Positions 1 to 6,795 of a DNA stretch of 64,000 bases are shown in pieces. The position numbers and the translations under genes were made by a program. The DNA comes from Ramlibacter paludis (GTDB lineage: Bacteria; Pseudomonadota; Gammaproteobacteria; Burkholderiales; Burkholderiaceae_C), in the NCBI RefSeq assembly GCF_022012305.1, contig NZ_JAKLTM010000002.1, positions 248,001-312,000 of the forward strand. Reading direction: 5' to 3'. The notes under the pieces were generated by a model. The model ran no database searches. It saw only the letters and a list, made by a program, of their open reading frames with translations, and was not told the DNA's origin. Each line of letters begins with the position of its first letter. Within the stretch, counting starts at the first letter, position 1.

Positions 1-444
1 ATACACCCGCGGCCGCCGCGCCAGCGCGCGGCCGGCCGCCTCGACCTGCAGCAGCCGCGCGCGCATGCCTTCGAGCAGGCGCAAGCCGTCGTCGGCGCGC
101 CCCACCATCGCCGCCACCTGGTACAGCATGGCGAAGATCTCCTCCACGCTGCGCTGGTTGAAGATGGTGACCTGCACGCCCTTCTTCACGAGTTCGGCGG
201 CGATGTCGGCCTGCAGGTCGGAAAAGCCGAAGACGCAATCCGGCTTCAGCTCCAGGATCCTGTCGATCTTCGCGCTGAGGAAGGCGCTCACCTTCGGCTT
301 CTCCTCGCGCGCCCTACGCGGGCGCACGGTGTAGCCGGAGATGCCGACGATGCGCGCCTCCTCGCCCAGCAGGTAAAGCCACTCCGTCGCTTCCTCGGTG
401 AGGCAGACGATGCGGCGGGGGCCGCGCGGAATGGCGATGGCCAT
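1..444 (-). CDS. Cobalamin/iron-type ABC substrate-binding protein (BtuF-like), C-terminus cut by window edge
   Basis: Reading from 444 down, the frame stays open to the window edge, so only the first ~148 residues are seen. They begin MAIAIPRGPRRIVCLTEEAT and continue through a periplasmic-binding fold of the BtuF/FecB/FhuD class (PF01497 type): an early strand, then the segment LKPDCVFGFSDLQADIAAEL. No signal peptide is visible, unlike classical BtuF, so it may act as a cytosolic B12-binding protein or be exported another way. The stop of the upstream TonB receptor lies 8 bases before the ATG, and a GAGGA Shine-Dalgarno overlaps that stop. The two genes therefore look co-transcribed behind the cobalamin riboswitch. 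Confidence 0.75.
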   Translation of the reverse strand, partial: MAIAIPRGPRRIVCLTEEATEWLYLLGEEARIVGISGYTVRPRRAREEKPKVSAFLSAKIDRILELKPDCVFGFSDLQADIAAELVKKGVQVTIFNQRSVEEIFAMLYQVAAMVGRADDGLRLLEGMRARLLQVEAAGRALARRPRVY

Positions 445-452
445 GGGCGTCC

Positions 453-2390
453 TCAGAACTGGTAGCGCGCCGAGGCGGTGAAGGCGCGGCCCGCCTCCGG
501 GTAGATGGACGTCACCTGGCCGGCCGCGCAGCCGAAGGCCTGCGTGAAGTACTTGCGGTCGAAAAGGTTGGTCACGCCCAGGGCAAGTTCCAGCGCCCGG
601 AACTGGTAGGCGTAGCGCGCATCGGCGGTGGCGTAGGCGGGCATGGCGCAGGCATTGGCGAAGTCCGGATGTTGCGACGATACCCAGTTCACGCCGCCGC
701 TCAAGCGGTGGCCGGCCAGCGGCGTCCAGTCGGCCCGCAGCGCCACGGAAGCGTGCGGGACCAGGGGCACGTCCTTGCCCGCGTACGGGCCGGAGCGGAA
801 CGTGGCTTGCCGCCAGGCCGCATTCAGGCGCAGCGCGAAGGCACGCGTCAGTTCGTGGCTGGCATCCAGCTCCAGGCCCTCGCGCCGCGTCGGATCGAAG
901 TTGACGTTGGCGCCCGGGAAGCCGAAAGGACCCGGCGCGTTGGGATCGAAGCCGATCTCGTTCTCCAGGCGGCTGCTGTACAGGCGCGCATCGAGCTTGC
1001 CGCCGGCCCAGGCGTAGCGCAGGCCCGCTTCGGCATCCTTCGAGGTCTGCGGCTGCAGCACCAGGCCCGGCGAAGTGAAGTTGAACTCGTCGACGTTGGC
1101 CAGGCGGAAGCTCGTGCCGATGCGCGCATAGGCGGTCACGGCGGCATTGAACGGATGGCTCACGCCCAGCTCCCACGCCGTGGGGCTGTCGTCGAAGCCC
1201 GTCCCCGAGCTCGTGTTGTCCTTGCTGATGCGCGAGGTGCGCGCGCCCAGCGAGAAGCGCGTGCCGGTCGCCATCGTGACGTCGTCCTTCAGGTAGTACC
1301 CGCGCGAGCGCTGGCTGGCGCGCGCGCCGAAGGCGCCCAGCACGTCGCGCTGCCAGTCGTCGAAGTCGGCGCCGGCCACGAAAGCGTTCTTCAGGCCGGC
1401 CACCGTACCTTCGTGCTTCGCCCGCAGCGCGTAGTTGTTGGCCGCTATGTCGTAGTCGTAGGCAAAGCCGGCGTTCAGGCTGCGCAGTTCCTTCTCGCGG
1501 TGCGCCGCATCGAAGGCCAGCTGCCAGCCGCCCAGTTCGGCCGCGGCGAACAGCGCGCCGCGCTGCCCTTTCAGCGTGGCCCAGTCGTCGGGACGGCTCG
1601 CCTGGCGCGGGTTGTCCGCGTACTGCGCGGTGCTGAGCGCGCCCGGCAGGCGTGCGTCCAGGTCGTCCTGCGACAGGCGCGCGCCGACGCGCAGCCAGTC
1701 GCCCGACCACTGCGCGGTGCCGCTGAAGGCCTCGACGTCGGAGGCGGCGTTGTCGCGGTAGCCGTCGGTCTTGCGCTTCTGCGCGTTGACGTCCAGGACC
1801 AGGCCGCCGGTGCCCAGGTGCGCATCGGCGCGGGCTTCGCGCAGCCCGTAGCTGCCCACGGCGCCGTACACCGAGCCGCTGTTCGCCTGCTGGACGCCGC
1901 GGCCGGCCTTGGTGGTGATGACAATCACGCCGCCGGTGGCGCCTTCGCCGTACAGCACCGCGCCGCTGCCGCGCAGGACCTCGATGCGCTCCACCGATTC
2001 GATCGGGATGCCGACCAGGCGCGTGCCGCCCAGGTCGGCCTCGGAGATGCGGACGCCGTCGACCACGATCACCTGGTTGTTGTCGGCGGTGGTGCCGAAG
2101 CCGCGCAGGTCCAGGCTGTACTCGCCGCCGCCGTAGAAGTCCGCGCGCCCGGGCACGCCCAGCAGCCGCATGATGGCTTCGTTGACGTTGCTCGCGCCGC
2201 TGGCGCGGATTTCGTCGGCGGTGATCACGCTCACGCCGTAAGGCAGCGTGCGCTCGGTGTCGGCGAAGCGCGGCGCGGTGACGCGCACCTCGGGCAGCAC
2301 CACGTTCTGCCCGAAGGCGGACGCGGACAAGGATGCCGCTGCGGCCAGGAACCAGGCGCGCGCGTGCGGAGAAGGCACTTTCTTTTGCAT
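453..2390 (-). CDS. btuB: TonB-dependent outer-membrane receptor, vitamin B12 type (BtuB-like)
   Basis: About 645 residues. It starts at MQKKVPSPHARAWF, which gives a clean signal peptide ending near ASAFGQ; a longer reading frame upstream runs into the riboswitch and is not coding. A TonB-box-like stretch (PEVRVTAPR) and a plug domain (SVITADEIRASGASNVNEAI, then LDLRGFGT and VDGVRISEADLGG) come first. A beta-barrel follows, ending in the typical aromatic-terminated strand (ASARYQF). The receptor would bind cobalamin at the cell surface and move it to the periplasm using TonB energy. Substrate is inferred from the cobalamin riboswitch directly upstream and the B12-binding protein downstream. 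Confidence in the family is high, in the B12 substrate good. Confidence 0.88.
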   Translation of the reverse strand: MQKKVPSPHARAWFLAAAASLSASAFGQNVVLPEVRVTAPRFADTERTLPYGVSVITADEIRASGASNVNEAIMRLLGVPGRADFYGGGEYSLDLRGFGTTADNNQVIVVDGVRISEADLGGTRLVGIPIESVERIEVLRGSGAVLYGEGATGGVIVITTKAGRGVQQANSGSVYGAVGSYGLREARADAHLGTGGLVLDVNAQKRKTDGYRDNAASDVEAFSGTAQWSGDWLRVGARLSQDDLDARLPGALSTAQYADNPRQASRPDDWATLKGQRGALFAAAELGGWQLAFDAAHREKELRSLNAGFAYDYDIAANNYALRAKHEGTVAGLKNAFVAGADFDDWQRDVLGAFGARASQRSRGYYLKDDVTMATGTRFSLGARTSRISKDNTSSGTGFDDSPTAWELGVSHPFNAAVTAYARIGTSFRLANVDEFNFTSPGLVLQPQTSKDAEAGLRYAWAGGKLDARLYSSRLENEIGFDPNAPGPFGFPGANVNFDPTRREGLELDASHELTRAFALRLNAAWRQATFRSGPYAGKDVPLVPHASVALRADWTPLAGHRLSGGVNWVSSQHPDFANACAMPAYATADARYAYQFRALELALGVTNLFDRKYFTQAFGCAAGQVTSIYPEAGRAFTASARYQF

Positions 2391-2418
2391 TGAATGAAGG
2401 GATCCGTCGGTTGCCCGC

Positions 2419-2474
2419 GCCGGCTTCCCCGCCGGCGCATTGGGCGCCATGGCCGCGCGGATGAACGCGCGGCC
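2419..2474 (-). promoter_or_regulatory. Hairpins between riboswitch aptamer and btuB start
   Basis: Two perfect inverted repeats lie between the aptamer and the btuB start: a 9-bp stem (GGCCGCGCG / CGCGCGGCC, 2451-2474) and a 6-bp stem (GCCGGC / GCCGGC, 2419-2436). Neither is followed by a U-run, so control of ribosome access or Rho-dependent termination is more likely than intrinsic termination. Role as expression platform is inferred from position only. Confidence 0.4.
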
Positions 2475-2480
2475 GCCTCG

Positions 2481-2707
2481 TTGGCCGGTATCCGGGCTGG
2501 CGGAAGAACTTCCATCGCCTTCCCAGGCGCGCTGTTTCAGGCGGCGCCCAGTGGCTTGCGAGGATGGAAGCGGACGGCGCCGCGGGTGGCGGCGCCGCCC
2601 TCCGCTTACCGTTGCGGGGGCAGCGCAGGTTGGCTTGCGCGCGCGTGGCGCACGTGCCTCCTGCTTCCCGTTGAACTGCGGCATGCGAACCACACCGCGA
2701 GCACCAA
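2481..2707 (-). ncRNA. Cobalamin (B12) riboswitch
   Basis: Read on the minus strand, the leader shows the conserved blocks of the AdoCbl riboswitch in the right order. These are GGTGCTCGC near 2707-2699, ACGGGAAGCAGG, the core GCTGCCCCCGCAACGGTAAGC, then GCCACTGGG, GGGAAGGCGATGG and the B12 box AGCCCGGATACCGGCC (about 2497-2482). It lies about 90 bases upstream of the btuB start and should repress the transport operon when cobalamin is plentiful. A TAGAAT -10-like hexamer lies at 2720-2715, just ahead of the aptamer. Confidence 0.93.
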
Positions 2708-2755
2708 CGCATTGATTCTAAAGCCGATTACGTCACAAAACCCTACAATCCGCGC

Positions 2756-2968
2756 ATGGCCAGTGGCTCCCAGATCGACCCCTTCGTCGAGCGCGTCGAG
2801 CGTCTTCTCGTGCGCTACGAGGAGCTGCAGCGCACCAACGCCCTGCTCACCGAGCAGGTGGAGCTGCTCACGCAGGAACGCGACTCGCTCAAGTCGCGCC
2901 TGTCCGCGGCCCGCTCGCGCGTCGACGCCCTGCTCGAACGCCTGCCCGACCTGAACACGCCCGCATGA
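2756..2968 (+). CDS. ZapB-like coiled-coil division protein (TIGR02449-type)
   Basis: A 70-residue, almost entirely helical protein with heptad-like leucines (LLVRYEELQRTNALLTEQVE and onward). It is the small coiled coil that commonly precedes zapA in beta- and gammaproteobacteria and is probably part of the Z-ring-associated network. Its stop overlaps the zapA start (ATGA). The ATG has no Shine-Dalgarno. A TACAAT -10-like hexamer at 2744-2749 ends six bases before it, so the transcript may be leaderless. A start further downstream would remove the first heptads. Confidence 0.8.
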   Translation: MASGSQIDPFVERVERLLVRYEELQRTNALLTEQVELLTQERDSLKSRLSAARSRVDALLERLPDLNTPA

Positions 2969-3306
2969 AGCAGCTCGAAGTGCAGATCATGGGCCAGAGC
3001 TACCTGCTCGGATGCCCCGCCGGCGGCGAGCAGCGCCTGCTGGAGGCCGTGGAAAAGGTCGACACCGCCATGTGCAAGATCCGCGACGCCGGCAAGGTGA
3101 AGGCGCGCGATCGCATCGCGGTGCTGGCGGCGCTGAACCTCGCGTTCGACCTCGCCGACCGGCCCGCGCCGGTGCTGCACGCCGCGAGCTTCGCGAGCAA
3201 CGACCAGACGGTGACGGGCATCCGCAACCTGGCGGACGACGTGCGGCTCGCGCAGTTGATGGTGCGGCTGGACCAGGCGCTGGGCGACGACGGTCGCCTG
3301 ATCTAG
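2965..3306 (+). CDS. zapA: Cell division protein ZapA
   Basis: A 113-residue ZapA-family protein: the N-terminal strand KQLEVQIMGQSYLLGCP, then the long helix with AVEKVDTAMCKIRDAGKV and RDRIAVLAALNLAFDLAD. ZapA binds and bundles FtsZ filaments at mid-cell. The gene overlaps the zapB-like gene by four bases. The C-terminal tail after the helix (DNQ-type motif in ZapA of enterics) is longer and glycine/aspartate rich here. The order zapB-like, zapA, ssrS is conserved in many betaproteobacteria, which supports the call. Confidence 0.92.
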   Translation: MKQLEVQIMGQSYLLGCPAGGEQRLLEAVEKVDTAMCKIRDAGKVKARDRIAVLAALNLAFDLADRPAPVLHAASFASNDQTVTGIRNLADDVRLAQLMVRLDQALGDDGRLI

Positions 3307-3399
3307 CGCTGCGCGCGCGTGGCGGCCGCCACGCAGAAATCAGTTGAGCTTGCGCATTTCTTGTCAAGCCCTCAAATCTTTCACGGCTTCACATCCGCT

Positions 3400-3430
3400 T
3401 TGCACCGCGCGCCGTTTTGCGTCCTAGAAT
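3400..3430 (+). promoter_or_regulatory. Candidate sigma-70 promoter of the 6S RNA gene
   Basis: A strong -10 match, TAGAAT at 3425-3430, ends seven bases before the inferred 5' end of 6S RNA. The best -35 candidate is TTGCAC (3400-3405) with a long 19-base spacer, so only the -10 element is well supported. Confidence 0.5.
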
Positions 3431-3436
3431 GAACCC

Positions 3437-3612
3437 GTCTGCAGTGCGTATCGGGCTTTATATTTCCTTGAACCAATGCTCTTTGAGCGCGGGCTTGGAA
3501 CATCGCCGGCAAGCGTGATCATCTCGCGTCAGATGAACCCAATGCCTGGTTGACCTCGCCCACCTGAACTCCGGTTCAGGATGCGGTCCGGTGGCACTCG
3601 CAGACACCCACA
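3437..3612 (+). ncRNA. ssrS: 6S RNA
   Basis: The non-coding stretch after zapA has 6S RNA architecture. A closing stem is formed by TCTGC (3438-3442) with GCAGA (3600-3604) and GTGC with GCAC (3594-3597). Internally, the 3' arm contains CCACCTGAACTCCGGTTCAG followed by GATGCGGTCCGGTGGC, resembling the conserved 3' arm of the E. coli RNA. A typical rho-independent terminator follows. The position downstream of zapA is the classic one. 6S RNA mimics an open promoter and sequesters sigma-70 RNA polymerase in stationary phase. Ends are approximate. Confidence 0.85.
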
Positions 3613-3616
3613 CCCG

Positions 3617-3649
3617 ACGGGCTGCCTTCCGGCAGCCCGTTTTCCTTTT
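3617..3649 (+). terminator. Rho-independent terminator after ssrS
   Basis: ACGGGCTGCC, loop TTCC, then GGCAGCCCGT (3617-3640) followed by a T-rich run TTTTCCTTTT. The stem is perfect. Confidence 0.93.
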
Positions 3650-3694
3650 GCGACAATGCGGGCTGCCGCCGCAAGCGCGGCACCAACAACAACG

Positions 3695-4498
3695 ATGTCG
3701 CTGCTGCAGCCCCAACTCATTCTCGAACTGCTCCTGATCGGCACCTGCACCGGCTTCCTGGCCGGCTTGCTGGGCATAGGCGGCGGCATGCTCATGGTGC
3801 CTTTCCTCACCATGATCCTCACGTCCAAGGGCTATCCCGCCGACATCACGGTGAAGATGGCGGTGGCGACTTCGCTGGCCACGATCTGCTTCACCTCGCT
3901 GTCCTCGGTGCGCGCGCACCAGAAGCGCGGCGCCGTGCTGTGGCCGGTGGTGAAGGTGCTCGCGCCGGGCATCCTGGTCGGCTCGCTGCTCGGCGCGCAG
4001 CTCGCGGTGGCCCTGCCCGGCAAGCTGCTGGGCGTGCTGTTCGCGATCTTCGTCGCGTTCTCGGCGACGCAGATGTTCCTGGACCGCAAGCCGAAACCGA
4101 GCCGCACCCTGCCCGGGCCGGCCGTGACCTTCGGCGTCGGCACGGTGATCGGCGGGCTGTCCTCGCTGGTCGGCGCCGGCGGCGCCTTCGTTTCGGTGCC
4201 CTTCATGACCTGGTGCAACATCAAGATCCACGACGCGGTCGGCACCTCGTCGGCCCTCGGTTTCCCCATCGCGCTGGCGGGCACCATCGGGTACATCTAT
4301 GCGGGCCAGGGCCTGCCGCAGATGCCGCCCGGCGCCGTCGGCTACCTGTACCTGCCGGGCCTGGTGATCATCTCGCTGGCCAGCATGACGATGGCGCCGC
4401 TGGGCGCGCGAACGGCGCATCGCATGGACATCCGGCCGCTGAAGAAGGTCTTCGCGGTCGTGCTGTACGGGCTGGCGGCCTATTTCCTCTTGCGTTGA
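3695..4498 (+). CDS. Sulfite exporter TauE/SafE family membrane protein
   Basis: About 267 residues from MSLLQPQLILELLL, with eight or so hydrophobic segments and the two internal glycine-rich repeats of the family (GFLAGLLGIGGGMLMVPFL near residues 20-40 and GGLSSLVGAGGAFVSVP near 155-170). Such proteins export small organosulfur anions or sulfite. An upstream in-frame ATG at 3656 would add MRAAAASAAPTTT, but neither start has a clear Shine-Dalgarno. The gene follows the 6S terminator and ends 15 bases before the formyltransferase. Substrate cannot be read from the sequence. Confidence 0.85.
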   Translation: MSLLQPQLILELLLIGTCTGFLAGLLGIGGGMLMVPFLTMILTSKGYPADITVKMAVATSLATICFTSLSSVRAHQKRGAVLWPVVKVLAPGILVGSLLGAQLAVALPGKLLGVLFAIFVAFSATQMFLDRKPKPSRTLPGPAVTFGVGTVIGGLSSLVGAGGAFVSVPFMTWCNIKIHDAVGTSSALGFPIALAGTIGYIYAGQGLPQMPPGAVGYLYLPGLVIISLASMTMAPLGARTAHRMDIRPLKKVFAVVLYGLAAYFLLR

Positions 4499-4513
4499 TC
4501 AGGGAGAACGACC

Positions 4514-5461
4514 ATCGCACGCATCGCATTCATCGGGCAACAGGAATTCGGCAAGGCCGTCCTGGAAGGCTTCATCGCCCGCGGCGACACCATTGCCGGC
4601 GTCTTCTGCGTTCCCGACAAGCCGGGCACCAAGCCCGACGCACTGCGCGCCGACGCGCAGGCGCTGGGCCTGCAGGTGTTCACCTTCGCCAGCCTGCGCA
4701 GTCCCGAGGCCGTGGAGGCCATGCGTTCGCTCGATGCCGACCTGGGCATCATGGCCTACGTGCTGCAGTTCGCGCCGCAGGAGTTCGTGAACATCCCGCG
4801 CTTCGGCACCATCCAGTTCCATCCGTCGCTGCTGCCGAAGCACCGCGGTCCTTCGTCGATCAGCTGGCCGATCGCGCTGGGCGCGAAGGAAACCGGCGTC
4901 ACCATCTTCCGTCCCACCGACGGCCTGGACGAAGGCCCGGTGGTGCTGCAGAAGTCCTGCGACATCGGGCCCGACGAAACGCTGGGCGAGGTCTACTTCA
5001 ACAAGCTGTTCCCGCTCGGCGTCGCGGCGCTGCAGGAAGCGGCGGACATGGTGATCCAGGGCCGGCACGTGGAGCACCTGCAGGACGAGGCGCAGGCCAC
5101 CTACGAAGGCTGGATGCACGACGACGAGTGCCAGATCCACTGGGCTGCGCCGGTGGACCACGTCTACGACCTGATCCGCGCCTGCAACCCGGCGCCGGGC
5201 GCCTGGACGCAGCTGGCCGGCGTGAAGGTGCGCGTGTACGACGCGCGCAAGCACAGGGTCGGCAAGTTCGTGCCGGGCGGCCATCGGCCCGGCGACATCG
5301 TCGGCGCGACCGAGCAGTCGATCGCCGTGTGGTCGCAAGGCGGGATCATCGAGATCTTCAAGCTGCGGCCGGACGGCGGCGGGAAGATGAGCGCCGGCGA
5401 GTTCGCCAAGCAGCGCGGGCTGGTGGCGTCGGAAGGGTGGCGGGTGCTGGTGCGGTCCTAG
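4514..5461 (+). CDS. Formyltransferase-fold protein, 10-formyl-THF hydrolase-domain type, apparent AUC start
   Basis: About 315 residues with a formyltransferase N-terminal domain (ARIAFIGQQEFGKAVLEGF, catalytic-region motif HPSLLPKHRGPSSISW near residue 105, and DDGLDEGP-type loop PTDGLDEGPVVLQ). A C-terminal OB-like domain follows (IHWAAPVDHVYDLIRACNP). The HPSLLPKHRG pattern resembles the hydrolase domain of 10-formyltetrahydrofolate dehydrogenase more than Met-tRNA formyltransferase. The frame has an in-frame TGA at 4496-4498 and no ATG, GTG or TTG before the family N-terminus. AGGGAG (4501-4506) sits seven bases ahead of an ATC at 4514-4516. Either AUC is the start codon, or the start was lost by mutation or a read error. 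The formate/formyl theme fits the oxalate locus downstream. Confidence 0.8.
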   Translation: MARIAFIGQQEFGKAVLEGFIARGDTIAGVFCVPDKPGTKPDALRADAQALGLQVFTFASLRSPEAVEAMRSLDADLGIMAYVLQFAPQEFVNIPRFGTIQFHPSLLPKHRGPSSISWPIALGAKETGVTIFRPTDGLDEGPVVLQKSCDIGPDETLGEVYFNKLFPLGVAALQEAADMVIQGRHVEHLQDEAQATYEGWMHDDECQIHWAAPVDHVYDLIRACNPAPGAWTQLAGVKVRVYDARKHRVGKFVPGGHRPGDIVGATEQSIAVWSQGGIIEIFKLRPDGGGKMSAGEFAKQRGLVASEGWRVLVRS

Positions 5462-5462
5462 C

Positions 5463-5495
5463 GTGGTGGGGTCGCTCGCGCGAACCCACCCTACG
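5463..5495 (-). repeat. Dispersed hairpin repeat, copy 1 (TAGGGTGGGTTCGCG type)
   Basis: Read on the minus strand: TAGGGTGGGTTCGCG, short centre, then GCGACCCCACC. The arms pair into a hairpin between convergent genes. The same element lies at 22533-22564. Its first three bases form the TAG stop of the LysR gene. It may serve as a bidirectional terminator or be a REP-like element. Confidence 0.75.
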
Positions 5496-6429
5496 GCTTT
5501 CTTTTCGGCAGGCCCATGGCCGCATCGATCAACCCGGCCCCGTCCTTCAGCAGGAACGCCTTGAAAGCCTGCGCCACCGGCGGCAGGCGCTTGGTGCGCC
5601 GGTGCACCACGTACCAGTTCAGCATCAGCGGGAAGCCCTGCACGTCCAGCACGGCGATGCTCTTCTCGCGCAGCTCGCGGCTGACCGTGTGCGCTGACAG
5701 GAAGCTCACGCCCATGCCGGCCATCACGGCCTGCTTGATCGTTTCCATGCTCTTGATCTGCATGGCGATCGTCAGCTCGCCGAGCCGCTCGCCGAAGGCC
5801 TCCTCCATGGAGGCCCAGGTGTCCGAACCCTTCTCGCGCACGATGAAAGGCTCGCCGGCCAGGCGCGTCACCGGGATGCGCTTCTTGCCCACCAGCGGGT
5901 GCGTGGGCGAGGCGATCACCACGTAAGGGTGAGGCGCGAAGGGTTCGGCTACCGTGTCCGCATCCGCGTCCGCGGGAGGCCGCACCATCACCGCCAGGTC
6001 GGTCTGGTTGGCTTCCATCTGGGCGAGCAGCTCCTCGCGGTTGCACACGCCGAGGTTGAGCGTCACGCCCGGGTGCCGCTGCGCGAACTCCACCAGCAGG
6101 CGGGGAAAGAAGTAGTCGCCGGCGCTGATCACCGACACGTTCAGCCGCCCGCCGGAGACGCCCTTGTACTGGGCCATCGCCTCCTCGGCCTCCTGGAACT
6201 TCTGGATGATCTCGCGGCTGGACTGCAGCATCTGCGCGCCCGCGGGCGTGAGGTGGATCTTCTTCCCGAGCTGCTCGAACAGCGGCAGCCCCGCATGGTC
6301 TTCGAGCTTGCGCACCTGCGTCGACACCGCCGGCTGCGTGAGGTGCAGCTCCTCCGCGGCGCGCGAGAAGCTGCGGTGGCGGGCGACCGATTCGAACACC
6401 TTGAGCTGGCGAAGGGTGGCGTGGCGCAT
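5491..6429 (-). CDS. LysR-family transcriptional regulator (CbbR-like)
   Basis: 312 residues. The N-terminal winged HTH (LRQLKVFESVARHRSFSRAA, then LTQPAVSTQVRKLEDHAG) is followed by a type-2 periplasmic-binding effector domain (from about residue 90). The sequence AGDYFFPRLLVEFAQRHPGV is typical of the CbbR/CysB branch. It is transcribed away from the small protein/PanE-like pair at 6532 and converges on the formyltransferase. The 102-base divergent region holds AACTAT (6436-6441) and ATAGTT (6468-6473), a possible part of its binding site. Its stop codon lies inside a dispersed repeat. Target and inducer are unknown; the divergent pair is the first candidate. Confidence 0.9.
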   Translation of the reverse strand: MRHATLRQLKVFESVARHRSFSRAAEELHLTQPAVSTQVRKLEDHAGLPLFEQLGKKIHLTPAGAQMLQSSREIIQKFQEAEEAMAQYKGVSGGRLNVSVISAGDYFFPRLLVEFAQRHPGVTLNLGVCNREELLAQMEANQTDLAVMVRPPADADADTVAEPFAPHPYVVIASPTHPLVGKKRIPVTRLAGEPFIVREKGSDTWASMEEAFGERLGELTIAMQIKSMETIKQAVMAGMGVSFLSAHTVSRELREKSIAVLDVQGFPLMLNWYVVHRRTKRLPPVAQAFKAFLLKDGAGLIDAAMGLPKRKP

Positions 6430-6531
6430 GCCCGCAACTATAAGCCCGAAGGAATGGAAACCATCAAATAGTTTGACTGTCGCTTATCGACGAAGCGGCC
6501 TAGATTTGCACCACGCCACCAGGAGAACCGC

Positions 6532-6795
6532 ATGTACGCCGCCCACGCCAACATCCCCGCCGACCCGCACGCCGAAGCCCACCTCGCCGCCTACAACGCG
6601 GCCTTCGAAGAGCTGGGGCTCAACTGGAGCTGGGACGCCGCCACCTACGCGCGCCTGCCCGGCAGCGGCGCGCAAGGCGTGCGCGCCTACCTGGAAAGCG
6701 AGCAGGCCCACCTGCTGCGCGCCTACGAAGCCGACTTCCTGGTCAACGCCATCGAAGCCGCCAAGTCCCGCTGCCAGGCCGCCCGGCGGTCATGA
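6532..6795 (+). CDS. Small conserved-looking protein of unknown function
   Basis: 87 residues, soluble, helical, rich in alanine and aromatic residues. The stretch AYNAAFEELGLNWSWDAATY resembles the cap-domain entry helices of CbbY-type HAD hydrolases. No HAD catalytic motif (DxDxT) is present, so it is not such an enzyme. An AGGAGA Shine-Dalgarno sits six bases before the ATG, and its stop overlaps the start of the PanE-like gene by four bases, which strongly supports expression. It may be a partner or regulator of that enzyme. Function unknown. Confidence 0.7.
   Translation: MYAAHANIPADPHAEAHLAAYNAAFEELGLNWSWDAATYARLPGSGAQGVRAYLESEQAHLLRAYEADFLVNAIEAAKSRCQAARRS

Noticed and set aside
65..334. 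Plus-strand open frame at the left edge
   Set aside because: The minus strand encodes a recognisable binding-protein fold through the same stretch.
2391..2693. Upstream extension of the btuB reading frame
   Set aside because: It lies over the cobalamin riboswitch, and the internal ATG at 2390 gives a proper signal peptide.
3458..4420. Minus-strand frame across 6S RNA and the TauE gene
   Set aside because: Covers a structured RNA and a membrane protein gene; amino-acid content is typical of a shadow.
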